Made by a program: the position numbers and the translations under genes. A DNA stretch of 64,000 nucleotides from Diploptera punctata (taxonomy: Eukaryota > Arthropoda > Insecta > Blattodea > Blaberidae). Of the stretch, positions 42,120 through 53,239 are shown piece by piece. The stretch covers positions 2,276,001 through 2,340,000 of the forward strand of contig JASPKZ010007797.1 in the NCBI GenBank assembly GCA_030220185.1, written 5' to 3'. How positions within the stretch are numbered: the stretch's first letter is position 1; every line of letters starts with the position of its first letter. The notes below the pieces were generated by a model, which had not been told where the DNA came from, did not search any database, and worked only from the letters and a program-made list of their open reading frames with translations.

Positions 42120-42488
42120 ATCGGCCTCGGTGGACTAGTGGTTATGCTCCTTGCCTCTGGTCCCGATGGTCGCGGGTTCAAACCCGGCCGGGGTCAATGG
42201 ATTTTTTAGGATGGAAAAATCCTAGGAGCAAGTCCTCCGGGAGGGACTTTAAGCCGTGGGTCCCGAGTCTGAAAAATTTCAGGCTCGTAAAAGATCCTTA
42301 AGCGTGAATTAAAAGGTCTCTAAGCAAAATTTACTGAATTTTCCCGTCCTAGTACTACCTTGGTTTCCTAAATGTCAGTATGAGGCGGAACGCTGACCAC
42401 GGACCACATCTATACGAAAACAAGTGTAAATAAATTAGTATGGTTCAAATTCTTCCCTGAATGGGAAACATGGGCTTACAAAAAGATT
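42120..42488 (+). mobile_element. tRNA-derived SINE, family C
   Basis: A box TGGACTAGTGG, B box GGTTCAAACCC (about 42175-42186), body through TCTGAAAAATTTCAGGCTCG and AGTATGAGGCGGAACGCTGA. TCTCTAATTTTC occurs at 42108-42119 and 42489-42500 as target duplication. Confidence 0.9.
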
Positions 42489-42495
42489 TCTCTAA

Positions 42496-43090
42496 TTTTC
42501 TATCCTTAGCATCTTCTTCTTTGAGTCTCTGCTGATCATGTTTCTTCTCGCTTCATCCAGCCACTGTTTCCTGGGTCCCCCCTCCACCTGCCTTCAGCAT
42601 TCCAATCCAGCATCATTCTTGGGATTCTATTATTCTCCACTCTCTTCAGATATCCATACCATTTCAATCTTCGTTCTTCCATTACTTCTATATTACTATG
42701 TTTAACATTCATTATTTCTCTAATTTTCTGGTTCCGAATTTTCTCCTTTCTTGCTGTTCTTGATGCCCTTCGCCACAAATCCACGTCTGATGTCAATAAT
42801 AATGTTTTTGCTTGCTGTCTACCTGAAGCCCAGGTCTCTGCGCCATACAACATATCACTTTGTATTAATGATTTAAATATCAATATCTTGGTTCCATTTG
42901 TAATATTTTTACTCCATATCACTGAATTTAACAGTCCAATTACTTTTCTTCCTTCACTAATTATTTTATCAATTTCACTATAACTTTTCCCATCTGATTC
43001 TAAACTTGATCCAAAATATTTGAATTTTTCAACTTTCTTAATTTTCACATTGTAATTTCTCTTTAGGTCTGTAGTTCTGTCGTGAGATAT
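42496..43090 (-). pseudogene. LINE ORF2 C-terminal region, copy 2
   Basis: An open 170-codon block (42536-43048, minus) has VEKFKYFGSSLESDGKSYSE, LIQSDMLYGAETW, REIMNVKHSNIEVMEERRLK, WYGYLKRVENNRIP and DWNAEGRW. Belongs to the RTE-type YGAETW LINEs; the RT catalytic domain is absent. One of the longest uninterrupted frames in the window. Confidence 0.82.
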
Positions 43091-43119
43091 TCGGTTTTCT
43101 TAATATTTGTATTAAGATT

Positions 43120-43195
43120 TTAAAATAATAATAATAACAACAATAATAACAATAATAATGATAATGATAATAATAATATTGATAATAATGATAAT
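43120..43195. repeat. AAT microsatellite, imperfect
   Basis: AATAATAACA and GATAATAAT units marking the tail side of two LINE copies. Confidence 0.8.
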
Positions 43196-43825
43196 AACGT
43201 TGAATTATCGAACTGGTAGGTTCATGCCCGCGCGAACATAACCTCCAACTTGAGTTAATATTTTCCAATCAATCTGCATAAAATCTACTTTCCTCAAATC
43301 ATGTGTAATGTTACTCTCACACATCATTTTTGGCATAGCTATCGGCCCCCTCCACTAGGAGTTTATATGGTCCTTTTTTCAGTCCCCATTCGTGCCATAT
43401 GCCCTGTTCATATTGCAGTCTATAAGACTTAACTATTCTTAATATCTGGTTTCCCATAAAGATCATGTAGCTCTTTGGTCCATCAATTTTCTTAAGAACT
43501 TTATTCTCAAATATTCGTAATATTTTCGCCTCCCGTAAAGTGAGTCCATGCTTTGCATCTAGGCTATGTAACATGACTGGGAGAATAACAGTTTTATATA
43601 TTTTCAGTTTTAATTTTTTGTTAGAAGTTCGGACGACAAGAGTCCCTGTAATGCATAATAGTATGTACTTCCAGAATTGAGCCTATGTTTAATTTCTTTG
43701 TGCATATCATTTCTGTTTGTAATTATTGTTCTTAGGTATTTCAATTTGGCCACTTATTCAAAATTTCACTCATGTGTCGTTAACTGTCCATTTACATTAG
43801 ATAATGCATTTCTATGTGTTTTTTT
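43196..43825 (-). pseudogene. RTE-like LINE C-terminus and 3' end
   Basis: The minus strand runs from SNIDGQLTTHE-like sequence through the LNSGSTYYYALQGLLSS-type region, KHGLTLREAKILRIFENKVL, YDLYGKPDI-like residues and the 3' UTR to the damaged terminus GGTTCGATAATTC. About 630 bp with many frameshifts. Confidence 0.78.
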
Positions 43826-43895
43826 TAATCACGACCGACAAAGTCGGGAATTATTTTGTCTAATGAAAAACTCAACCTCGCGTTGGATTTGGAGT

Positions 43896-44318
43896 GACTA
43901 TTTAGCGAATAATACAACATCATAAGCTAAAAATAATTATAATGTTTAATATTTACCAAATGTGAGGTTATGTATTCCGATCTTATTTCCAGGCGATTTC
44001 TAAGCCGACTATATAGTTATAAATAGCATATATTTACTGTTAAATCTCTTTGGGCTTGGGAAAAATCAATAACATGGTTGTATGAGAAATAACTATTAAC
44101 AATAATGCAGATTCATCAAACAATGTTAATACATATTTTAGAGGAACAGAACTAACTTTTTTTTGGTATTTTTTAAGTTGTTTTCTTCTGGCATTTATTG
44201 CTATACCATATCGATCGTTCATAGTTGAATCGATATTCTTGTCAAAGAAGTTAATTTGTGGAGATATCGCATTACGAACAGGAAGAGTCATGATTATCGA
44301 TCTATGAGTTAAATAGTC
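43896..44318 (+). mobile_element. Divergent member F of the GACTATTTA family
   Basis: Begins GACTATTTAGCGAATAA and ends TATGAGTTAAATAGTC, the same terminal motifs as the hairpin-ended family. The 423-bp interior is different apart from AAATGTGAGGTTATG. No external hairpin recognised. Confidence 0.5.
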
Positions 44319-44536
44319 ATATTAAATTTTTCATTTTTAATAATAATTTTTTTTTCTCTGATCCCCAGTTTTTTCCTCTCTCAATTTTCTTACAGTGTCC
44401 AATAGCTTTCTCTTAACCACGATCTGACCTTAGAGGAATGTGGTTTGTGTGTCTGTCGATTTTTTATATGTTCTGCACCTAATTATTTTTATTGTACAAA
44501 GCGAGAGATATTTTATTTTTTCTTTCGTCTGTACAC
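44319..44536. other. No recognised feature
   Basis: AT-rich spacer up to the SINE target site. Confidence 0.4.
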
Positions 44537-44554
44537 TTTTTATGTATGAGTGTA

Positions 44555-45007
44555 ATATGTATTATTGTATATGTGCCGCGGTGGACTAGTGGCCATGCTC
44601 CTTGCCTCTGGTCCCGAGGGTCGCGGGTTCAAACCCGGCCGGGGTCAATGGATTTTTTTAGGATGGAAAAATCCAAGGAGCATGTCGTCCGGGAGGGACT
44701 TTAAGCCGTGGGTCCCGAGTCTGAAGATTTTCAGGCTCGTAAAAGATCCTTAAGCCTGAATAAAAATGCCTCTAAGCAAAATTTACCGAATTTTCCCGTC
44801 CTAGTACTACCTTGGTTTCCTAGATGTCAGTATGAGGCGGAACGCTGACCACGAACTACTCAAATGACATCTATACGAAAACAAGTTTAACTAAATTAGT
44901 ATGGTTCATATTCTTCCCTCTAGGGGGAGAGCGCCTAAATCTCTATTAAGGGAAACATGGGCTTACAAGAAGTGTAGACGTAGACTTACATACATTCATT
45001 TTATGTA
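44555..45007 (+). mobile_element. tRNA-derived SINE, family C, full length
   Basis: An 18-bp duplication TTTTTATGTATGAGTGTA (44537-44554, 45008-45025) bounds the element, defining a 453-bp reference copy. B box GGTTCAAACCC near 44627. The 3' part holds CTCTATTAAGGGAAACATGG and a short AT-rich tail. Confidence 0.93.
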
Positions 45008-45025
45008 TTTTTATGTATGAGTGTA

Positions 45026-45495
45026 GGTGTGTAGCCAGGTATGTATTTGTTTATATATTTGATTTTTTTAATTCATGGAGTAGAATATGCACATACGGAT
45101 AAACAGGCCTGTGAGAAATGTAAATGAAAATGTTTCCTTTCTTTCGAAAAAAAAATGTTAATAAATTCCATTACTTACTTTAGAATTTAACTGTAACGCC
45201 TGAAGAAATTGTTTAGACTACTCTGCACGCCGTATGTGCGGACGATGAGACACGCTTATAAACAATAGGAATGGAGATAGTCCGATTATTTAAATGTAAG
45301 ATGTGTAATATAATATTGCAAAATCCCACAGAAAGTATTAAGAAATGTTTTTTTCAAGTTATATTATAAAAAATTCAGTTGATTGGATAAAGACTTATTA
45401 CATTAATTTTATCGCTATACTATGTTGCAATCTTAACTTTTAGAAACTAAAAACCCGCTCCCTGGTGATAACAATGGATGTTAAAAATATTGATT

Positions 45496-45498
<3 letters not shown>
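45026..45498. other. No recognised feature
   Basis: No coding or repeat match recognised. Confidence 0.4.

Positions 45499-45564
<66 letters not shown>
45499..45564. repeat. ACT and AAT microsatellite
   Basis: ACT units switch to AAT units. Confidence 0.95.
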
Positions 45565-45565
<1 letters not shown>

Positions 45566-45947
45566 ATGGACTAAACTTGGAAAATTGAAAAAAAAATGTT
45601 TTCTTGAATCTGTATGATATAAGTTATACGAAGATGTATTAGGGAACAAAACATATGGTTTTATCCGAGAACAGATCCGGCTGTATAAAACGGTTTATAG
45701 ATGTGTAGACAACTCTATAACCTTAGAACTGTTGATACCCAAGGATGTAAACAAAGTTGACAGAAATATATTGGTTGTCATCGAGTGATCTATAGCACCT
45801 GCACAGGTGCACACGAATGAATCACAGCAGTCTTATGTTTAAATGACGTGAGCCCTAGTTCCATGTAACACCACAAGAGGGGGAACCCTATGACATGACA
45901 TACTTTTTAATACGCTAAAAATGCATTACTAAACAACGTTGAGGTAA
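45565..45947. other. No recognised feature
   Basis: No coding or repeat match recognised. Confidence 0.4.
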
Positions 45948-46215
45948 CTAATTAATCAGTGGGAATATCGAAACCGTAGTTTCATGGCCGCATGAATATA
46001 AGTTCTCCATACATCCCTATCTTGAGCAATGTTTTCCAATAATCCCCTGTATAATCTTCTTCCCTCAAATCATAGTTAATATTATTCTACCACTCCATTC
46101 TTGGACTGCCTATTGGGCGTCTTCCCTCTGATTTTTCTACAAGGATTTTCATGTCCCTCTCTCATTCCCCATTCGTTCCAATGTCCAGCTCACAGCAGTC
46201 TACAAGACTTCACTA
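45948..46215 (-). mobile_element. RTE-like LINE 3' end
   Basis: The plus strand carries ATATCGAAACCGTAGTTTCATGG, CATCCCTATCTTGAGCAATG and the CTATTGGGCGTCTTCCCTC block; the 5' part is cut at an ATT array. Confidence 0.75.
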
Positions 46216-46236
46216 TTGTTGTTATTATTATTATTA

Positions 46237-46315
<79 letters not shown>
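46216..46315. repeat. ATT microsatellite
   Basis: About 30 ATT units. The apparent poly-Ile/Tyr ORFs across it are not genes. Confidence 0.95.
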
Positions 46316-46717
46316 GGGGCTGAAGTTTGGAAATTCAACAAAAACGTATGTCGATGGAAATGGATTTTTTGAGGAGAGCAGAAAGATGTTCAAAATTAGA
46401 AAAAAATACGAAATACTGTCATACGAGAAAAAATGAATATTAGATATTCAATAGTAGATTATATAAGATACAAACAATTAAATTGGTATGGGCACGTACG
46501 ACGAATGCAAGAAGAAAGGTTGCCCAGAAAAACATTGGAATGGTATCCACCTGGAAGAAGAAGGAAATGAAAATCTCGAAACTCATGGATGAAAGAAATA
46601 AGAACTGGAATGAGAACAAGAGGACTGGAGGACATGGAGTGGATGTATAGAGACGAGTGGAGAAGAAAAATAAAACTTTAGGCACAGAAAGATGTGTAAA
46701 CATTAAAAGTCTGTATA

Positions 46718-46735
<18 letters not shown>
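46316..46735 (+). pseudogene. LINE C-terminus (YGAEVW family)
   Basis: YGAEVWKFNKNV, LNWYGHVRRMQEERLPRKTL, EWYPPGRRRK and RTRGLEDMEWMYRDEWRRK in broken frames. Ends with AAATA and AAT repeats. Confidence 0.72.
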
Positions 46736-46748
<13 letters not shown>

Positions 46749-46750
46749 TA

Positions 46751-46843
<93 letters not shown>

Positions 46844-46845
46844 GC
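46736..46845. repeat. AAT then ATT microsatellite (dyad)
   Basis: AAT units meet ATT units, making a self-complementary array of about 110 bp. Confidence 0.95.
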
Positions 46846-47085
46846 CACATAGTGGGGATGTCATATGACAGGATAACTAACATGATATTAAATTTTGAAG
46901 CGGAGGGCAACAGAAGAAAAGGGAGACCAAAAATACAGTGGATTCAAGGAGTGCATAGGAGTATGGTGTCGAGAGGAATAACAGATAGTGATGCAGAGAA
47001 TAGGGATTCATGGGGTAGTAAAATTTACAATGGGTTGTAGGAAAACTACTGTATTGTAGAGAAATTCCTAATAAAGAAGGGATTA
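46846..47085 (+). pseudogene. LINE C-terminal fragment
   Basis: FEAEGNRRKGRPKIQWIQGV and RSMVSRGITDSDAENRDSW match LINE C-terminal GRP-W motifs. A CCTAATAAAG signal and ATT tail follow. Confidence 0.65.
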
Positions 47086-47091
47086 TTATTG

Positions 47092-47156
<65 letters not shown>
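47086..47156. repeat. ATT microsatellite (LINE tail)
   Basis: ATT array starting at the LINE 3' end. Confidence 0.95.
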
Positions 47157-47157
47157 G

Positions 47158-47414
47158 TGGCACAATCGCGTAATTAGTTGGTCGGAGGCCGGATATTCCA
47201 GTCCCGGTGTGGTCAGGATTTTTAAACTAGTCTATAAACCTTCTAGTGGCATCACGACTCTGGAGTTGACTCATTCTATAACAGAAATGAGTACCAGTTG
47301 TTTATTCTGGGATTAAGGTTGACATTTCGTCGTAATTGACTTGGGAGATTGGATCCTTAACCTCAGACTACCCCAAGGGTCTCCTAAGGCCTGTATTGGG
47401 ATCACATTACTCTC
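47158..47414 (+). mobile_element. tRNA-derived SINE, family D
   Basis: Second copy of the family at 27345, with a fuller head (GCGTAATTAGTTGGTCGGAG, B box damaged to ATTCCAGTCCC) and the GTCTCCTAAGGCCTGTATTG end, running into ATT repeats. Confidence 0.7.
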
Positions 47415-47456
<42 letters not shown>

Positions 47457-47480
47457 GTATTATTGTTATTGTTATTGTTA

Positions 47481-47528
<48 letters not shown>

Positions 47529-47561
47529 TATTAGTATTAGTACTATTATTATGTAGTATTA

Positions 47562-47636
<75 letters not shown>

Positions 47637-47660
47637 TATTATTATTATTATTATTATTGC
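47415..47660. repeat. ATT compound microsatellite
   Basis: About 245 bp of ATT with GTTATT and TATTAG interruptions, at the SINE tail. Confidence 0.95.
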
Positions 47661-47943
47661 TATAATTGTGTAATGAAGGCGTTTTTGCATAACCTAGTGA
47701 CTGGAGTTTGTGCGTGTTGTGGTAGTGATCACAACGTGCTGTTATTTGTTTAACGAAGTAGAAAACTTGACAAGAATCTGAGTGTCAGGACAGATTACCT
47801 GTCTCTCTGATAGTGTTTTCATGATCACTCCCCTACTGTTAACTAAGATACTTATTATATAATTGAAGATAGGAAACAAATGCCATATGAAGTTCTCATT
47901 ACACAGCTCTACAAAAATAAATAGTAGTTTTAAAAAACTAAAA
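47661..47943. other. No recognised feature
   Basis: No coding or repeat match recognised. Confidence 0.4.
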
Positions 47944-48358
47944 GAACACACTTTATTCGAAAACTAAAAAATGAAAAATAATTTTCATTTCCAATACGCT
48001 TGGGATAAAATTAAATTGGTCAACAAAAAAATCATCTCCAACACATTTAGAATAAAACTAGAGTTATCAACAAAAAGAAAATAATTTTACCATCAAAAGC
48101 GTGGGGTGCTCTATATAAATTACTATATTTGATAATAAACAGATATTGGTAAAAGTAAGCTCTCTAAGAAGAAAATGTAAACATCATAAAAAGCACCCCA
48201 CTCTTTTGATGGTAAAATTATTTTCTTTTTGTTGATAACTCTAGTTTTATTCTATATGTGTTGGAGATGATTTTTTTGTTGACCACTTTAATTTTATCCC
48301 AAGCGTATTGGAAATGAAAATTATTTTTCATTTTTTAGTTTTCGAACAAAGCGTGTTC
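47944..48358. mobile_element. 415-bp long inverted repeat
   Basis: Arms 47944-48110 and 48191-48358 are inverse copies at roughly 95% by eye, with an 80-bp spacer. Arm landmarks are CCAATACGCTTGGGATAAAA, TCATCTCCAACACAT and CAAAAGAAAATAATTTTACC-like blocks, with GAACAC at the outer ends. A transcript would fold into a hairpin of about 165 bp. Foldback MITE or hairpin-RNA locus; no target duplication seen. Confidence 0.85.
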
Positions 48359-48360
48359 GT

Positions 48361-48875
48361 CAAAGCGTTGGACAAGGAAGGAAAATGTCTCAAATACATT
48401 TGTAGAAAATTTCCTAACCTCAGTATGTAAAAGTTAAAAGGCGGAATATTTGATGGTCCTCAAATTCGGCAATTGATGAAAGATGCAAATGTTATCAAAG
48501 TTATGACTGTTCCGGAAAGTGAAGCTTGGAAGGGTTTTGTATTGGTAGCAGAAAATTTCCTAGGTAACTATAAAGCACCAAATTGTAAAGAAATTGTGTA
48601 AAACATGTTCATAAGCTTCAAGATTCTGGAGCAAATATGAGTATAAAGTTACACTTTCTCTCCGCAGTCACCTGGATAGATTTCCGGATAATTTAGGAAA
48701 TTATAGCGACGAATAGGGAGTTCGCTTTCACTAGGATCTAAAAGTAATGGAGTAAAGGCATTATGGTAGATGGGACCGTCACATGATGGCAGATTATTGC
48801 TGGTCTTTAAAAAGAGATTGCCCCCTAAAAATTATAGAAAAAAATCTTATAAAAGGCATAACACTGAAGTATAAC
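48361..48875 (+). pseudogene. Relic of a multicopy arthropod protein, unknown function
   Basis: Reads VKALDKEGKCLKYICRKFP, GGIFDGPQIRQLMKDANVIK, VPESEAWKGFVLVAENFLGN, NMSIKLHFL, SHLDRFPDNLGNYSDE and MMADYCWSLKRDCPLK. I recognise this as part of a conserved protein that recurs in many arthropod and other invertebrate genomes, probably transposon-borne. I know no established function. There is a frameshift near 48665, and three stops fall where the family pattern has Gln (DE-stop-GVRFH-stop-DLKVME-stop). The N-terminus is cut by the inverted repeat at 47944-48358. Confidence 0.65.
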
Positions 48876-49350
48876 ATGGGGTTTTGATATTTTCCTTTCT
48901 ATTTACGTCAGTGCATACTAATTTTTCGAAAAACAATTGACATTATAAATATATATGTTATATTTTTTTTCATATTTTCCGATTTTTGTAGTGTAAAATG
49001 AAAATAAAGATTTAAAAAAGACCAGAGCAAATCTTCCAAAATCATTGATAGTTTCATGAATTGTGAGCATAAATATATCGGATATTAATCTTATATCAAG
49101 GGCAACAAAACCAGTGTTATTATTAATAAATATTTCTTCATTGATATTCAATTTGTTTATCCCTCAACTTCCTTACTGTACCCAAAAATATGCATGTTTT
49201 AACTTCGCGATCCGACCCCTCCTAAAAGATCCTAGCACGCCACTAGCCGAGAAATCTCTCCGGCAACAACTGTAATCTTAAGTTGTTCTGTCTCTCTACA
49301 AAATGATGTAATATGTAGCCAGCTTTTCCGCTCTTTCTATTACCTCAGGT
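48876..49350. other. No recognised feature
   Basis: No coding or repeat match recognised. Confidence 0.4.
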
Positions 49351-49425
49351 TAGGGGTGTATAGAGAGCTTATATCCGCAAAGCCATTAACTTCCGGGTTC
49401 AATAGTGCTAGTGAGCAAGTTCTAA
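49351..49425 (+). mobile_element. RTE-like LINE 3' terminus
   Basis: GGGGTGTATAGAGAGCTTAT to GGGTTCAATAGTGCTAGTGAG, the last 75 bp of the family. Confidence 0.75.
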
Positions 49426-49680
49426 TTTAGACTTCGGTTAGAACCAAAGTGTTGTAAGTGCAAGTTTTGCAGTGTTGAGAGAAACATATTTAAAGTTGAA
49501 TTATATAAGAAAATCATAGATAACTAAAAATAACAATCATATTTATCTACTCCTAACGCACACATTTATATTCCTTTACCACTAAATAAAATTATACTTC
49601 AAAAGTGTAATTATGCATCAAACACGTTTTTTTTTTGTGAAGAAATCACTCACACCCCTTTTGCTTCTAACCTCCTCAAT

Positions 49681-50377
49681 TTATCATGAGTGATTTCCAA
49701 TTTATCTAGAGAACTTTAAAATAAAGAGTGGCATTTGTTAGGACTATTTAACGGATAAAAGTAAGCTGTTTACTCACAAATCATTGTTTAAATATAGTTA
49801 TTTTAAAATATTTATATTTAATGTAAACGGCGGTATTTTAAAACAAATGAGAAACGTTATGTTTCACTTGTTTATCACTTCAACCAGATCATATTATTTA
49901 TTGCCAAAGGATGGCAATATTGTAAGAATGCACCCCTAGTGGAGAAAAATTGATTCACATCAAACTGTATATTATTATGTTTTTATTAATTTCTGCTGTC
50001 CTATGATGTACATATGTCGATTATATTTTTCAGGGACGTTACTACCTGGGGAAAAAATACGTGCAACCGGTGGTTTCTTTTTTCTTTTTTTCTTTTTTTG
50101 TGGTATAATCAATTGCTACAAATGTTTTTATAATATCTCCCGCAACCACCATAAGTTTATATTCGTGCACTATGTATACAATCTGGTAGCCACATGTAGT
50201 CACTGCAAAATGATGCTATGACCTATTCGGAATGTTAAAAAGGAGGAGCTTGATTTTACAGTGATAAAATTAAACTGATAAAATCGCGGTGAAAAACGAC
50301 TGTGATTGGTTGTAAATAAAAAATCATTGAAATGTGATTGGTCATTGACTTCCATTTGGGGCATGAGTTAAATAGTC
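49681..50377 (+). mobile_element. Hairpin-ended dispersed family, copy G
   Basis: Starts at a shortened hairpin (TTATCATGAGTGATTTCC with GAGTGGCATTTGTTAGG), then GACTATTTAACG and the family body. Ends ATGAGTTAAATAGTC. Carries the two opposed ATTGGT boxes near the end. Confidence 0.78.
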
Positions 50378-50600
50378 GTTGAAATTTCATTTTCACACCT
50401 TGTAATGTATATAACTAGATCACGCCTTACCTAAAGTTGAGCTCCTTTAGTTTAAACGACATTAATAATTCAGGCAGCGAAACTCTGTCACGTGACCTGA
50501 AAGTAAACTGTGAAGTGATCATAGTTAATACGTTCATATCACTCAGTAGACAAATTAACAAATTTGCTCAAGCGGTGACTTTTTAGAGTCGTATTTGGGA
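50378..50600. other. No recognised feature
   Basis: No coding or repeat match recognised. Confidence 0.4.
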
Positions 50601-50601
50601 A

Positions 50602-50940
50602 ATCTCGCCGTGGCCGAGTGGTTAAGCTAAGATGTCTCGGCACAGAGCTATGGGACTTGCTGGGGGAAGAAATTTATGGAATTTCGGCCAGTATGGGACC
50701 CTGCATCGTGAGGATTTTGGGTAGCTACAATAAGTAGCGGCTCCAGATTGAGAAAACTCGTTATAAGGGCGGGGACTCGATTTGCTGACCACATGTCACA
50801 CCTACACTGGCTGAGTGATCGTTTTATCTCTGTGATAAATGCTTGCAGATGTAATGCCATCAGCCGGAATGGTAGGTCTTCTAGGCCTGTCGCGCCTTAG
50901 AGTTCCCCTCATTTGGGAAGTCTAGAGATTAAATTTCGTT
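50602..50940 (+). mobile_element. tRNA-derived SINE, family F
   Basis: A head with CGTGGCCGAGTGGTTAAGCT is typical of Leu/Ser tRNA D-arms and a good A box. The B box is not clear. The body includes GGAATTTCGGCCAGTATGGG, shared with 10515-10650. Confidence 0.6.
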
Positions 50941-51057
50941 GCGCACCTCTCAGATTGAACTTTATCCTGATTTTCTCAAGTCGTCAAGACAACTATTAGA
51001 TTGGAATTTCATTATTAGAACCCATTCCATCACATTCACCATTTAATACGTATCAGG

Positions 51058-51212
51058 AGTCAGCCGCCATGGACTAGTGATTCTGCTTCTTGTCTCTGGT
51101 TCGAGAATCGCGGGTCCAAACCCGGTCGCAGTCGACTTATTTTCTTAGGATCCAAAATCCAAGGAGCAAATCCTCCGGGAGAGACTTTAAGCCGTGGGTC
51201 GCCAGTATTAAG
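51058..51212 (+). mobile_element. tRNA-derived SINE, family C, truncated
   Basis: CATGGACTAGTGATTCTGCT head, damaged B box (GGTCCAAACCC), body to AAGCCGTGGGTCG. 3' part missing. Confidence 0.78.
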
Positions 51213-51299
51213 ATTACGAAGGAATGCAGCTATTGAGATTGTTCTCATGAAATATTTATATTTTTTGTATGGATCTGTACCGGAAGTGACCATGACTAA

Positions 51300-51301
51300 A
51301 A

Positions 51302-51357
<56 letters not shown>

Positions 51358-51376
51358 CGTGTGCGTGTGCGTGCGT
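51300..51376. repeat. GT microsatellite
   Basis: About 25 GT units with a few GC interruptions, adjacent to the 5' side of a Helitron fragment. Confidence 0.95.
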
Positions 51377-51712
51377 TAACGCTCTAGTGAACGTAATTTT
51401 AGTTCCAATGAAACCAAACTTGGCATATAGCACTAATTAAAATTGTAAGCTCAAGTTCGTAAACCATCAAATCGAATCATTTGGTGTAGAAGTTCGCATG
51501 AAACGAAAATTTAAAAATCATTGTAGTGATCTCAATTATGGGTGTTTCACAACGAAACTCAGTACATGCTATTAAAATACACCCAGAAAGGTATTCTCAA
51601 AAAATCAGCGAAAACCGACCATTAGAAGTTGGAGTTTACCTGTAACCCGAAATTAAAAATTTACTCTTGCAACCGCCATGTTTGGTTCGTCCAAACGTTA
51701 CATATATAATAC
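51377..51712 (+). mobile_element. Helitron fragment, plus strand
   Basis: Plus-strand counterpart of 11160-11540: CCAATGAAACCAAACTTGGC, ACGAAACTCAGTACATGCTA, CCGACCATTAGAAGTTGGAG, CCGCCATGTTTGGTTCGTC. No CTAG end found. Confidence 0.6.
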
Positions 51713-51897
51713 AATTTAATTACACATAAATTGTTAATATATTCTATAAATTACGTTAGTTTTATTTTTTTAAACTTTTTAATATAGAAATAGACAAATT
51801 AATTAGTGTTTTTTTAATGTGTGTTAAAGTATACAATATTCAAAAGATAACTTACGATAACGATAGGTTTGTTTTCTCTGCAGTCCGACATGTTTAA

Positions 51898-52660
51898 ATA
51901 AGTTAACTAACTCACTGGCACTATCGAACTCGTAGGTTATGGCCGCGCGGACATAAGCTCTCCATACATCCCTATCCTGAGCTAATATTTTCCAATAGTC
52001 CCTGTATAATCTACTTCCCTCAAATCATGGTTAAATGATTCCCCACCTCATTCTTGGTTAACCAACTGGGCCTTTTCCTTCTACTTTTCCCATGCCCCTC
52101 TTTCATTTCCAATTTGTGCCACATGTCCTGACCATCTTAGGTTACGAGATTTAATTATTCTTATTACATCTGGTTTCCATAAACATCATGTAGCTCATTG
52201 TTATGAAGTCTCCTCCATTCGTCTGTCTGTTCATCTCTCTTTGGTGAAAAATTTTCCTTAGAACTTTATTCTCAAATACTCAAAATATTGTCTCCTTCCT
52301 TAAAGATAGAGCCCATGTTTCTCATCCATATAATGTATCTGGGAAAATAAGTTTTATATATTTCAATGTAACGTTTTTTGAAAGGAGTTGGGACGACAAG
52401 AGTCTCTGTAATGCATAATAGCACGCATTTCCAGAATTGAGTCTATGTTTAATTCCTTTGTGCATCTCATTCCTATTTGTAATTATTGTTCCTAGGCATT
52501 TGGATTCAGCCACTTCTTCAAAATTTCCCTCATTTGTCATTAACTACTCTCCCTTTCCATCATATAATAATATATTTCTATGTGTGATCATATATTTAGT
52601 TTTATTCATGCTTTCTTCCAGTCCCAATTCCTTAGTGTTACTCAATAGAGTTTTACAAAG
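51898..52660 (-). pseudogene. RTE-like LINE C-terminus and 3' end
   Basis: From the tail (plus GTTAACTAACTCACTGGCAC) to the KKLGLE-like segment near 52640. Minus readings include ESKCLGTIITNRNEMHKGIK, HRLNSGNACYYALQRLLSSQ and LLSKNVTLK. About 760 bp, the longest minus copy; several frameshifts. Confidence 0.82.
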
Positions 52661-53239
52661 TAATAAAACATTAATCAGTAAAAATCATTTGAATTTTTGT
52701 TAAATTATACAAGAATATTCAAAAGGTACCATAATGATAAGTTTTTTCTCCTGTCTGACACATAAGAAATTGAGTTTTTTTGTCCAATTTATCAAAAGAA
52801 ATATGTATTCCGTAAACGATAAAAATAGGGCCATAATCCCGATTTGATGAGAGATTAGCTTAGTTTAGCAGTTGCTGCATGATGGAATTTTTATTAAGAT
52901 AAACTGTTTTTATAATTTCTCTAATGTTTAACATTATATTTTTCATATTTAAGTAAAAGAAGTTGATATTTCTGTTCGCTTTAATCATGACACTCCAAAA
53001 GCAGAGCTATGTGCTTGTTTATGATTATAATGAATGGAATAATGTGGAGCAGTTTGAAAGCAGGTACACGTTGGTCCATGAGGGATGTCTATCGGCTAGA
53101 ACGAGGAGGGACAAAGACAGAGAGAGAGTAAAGTTTAGCCCCTGAACACCCCCAATCGATTCAGCAAAGAGACCAGCAACACGAAGGTACAGTTTCGCAT
53201 AAACACAACACTTGAACACTGACACCAAGGAACACGTCT
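52661..53239. other. No recognised feature
   Basis: No coding or repeat match recognised. Confidence 0.4.
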
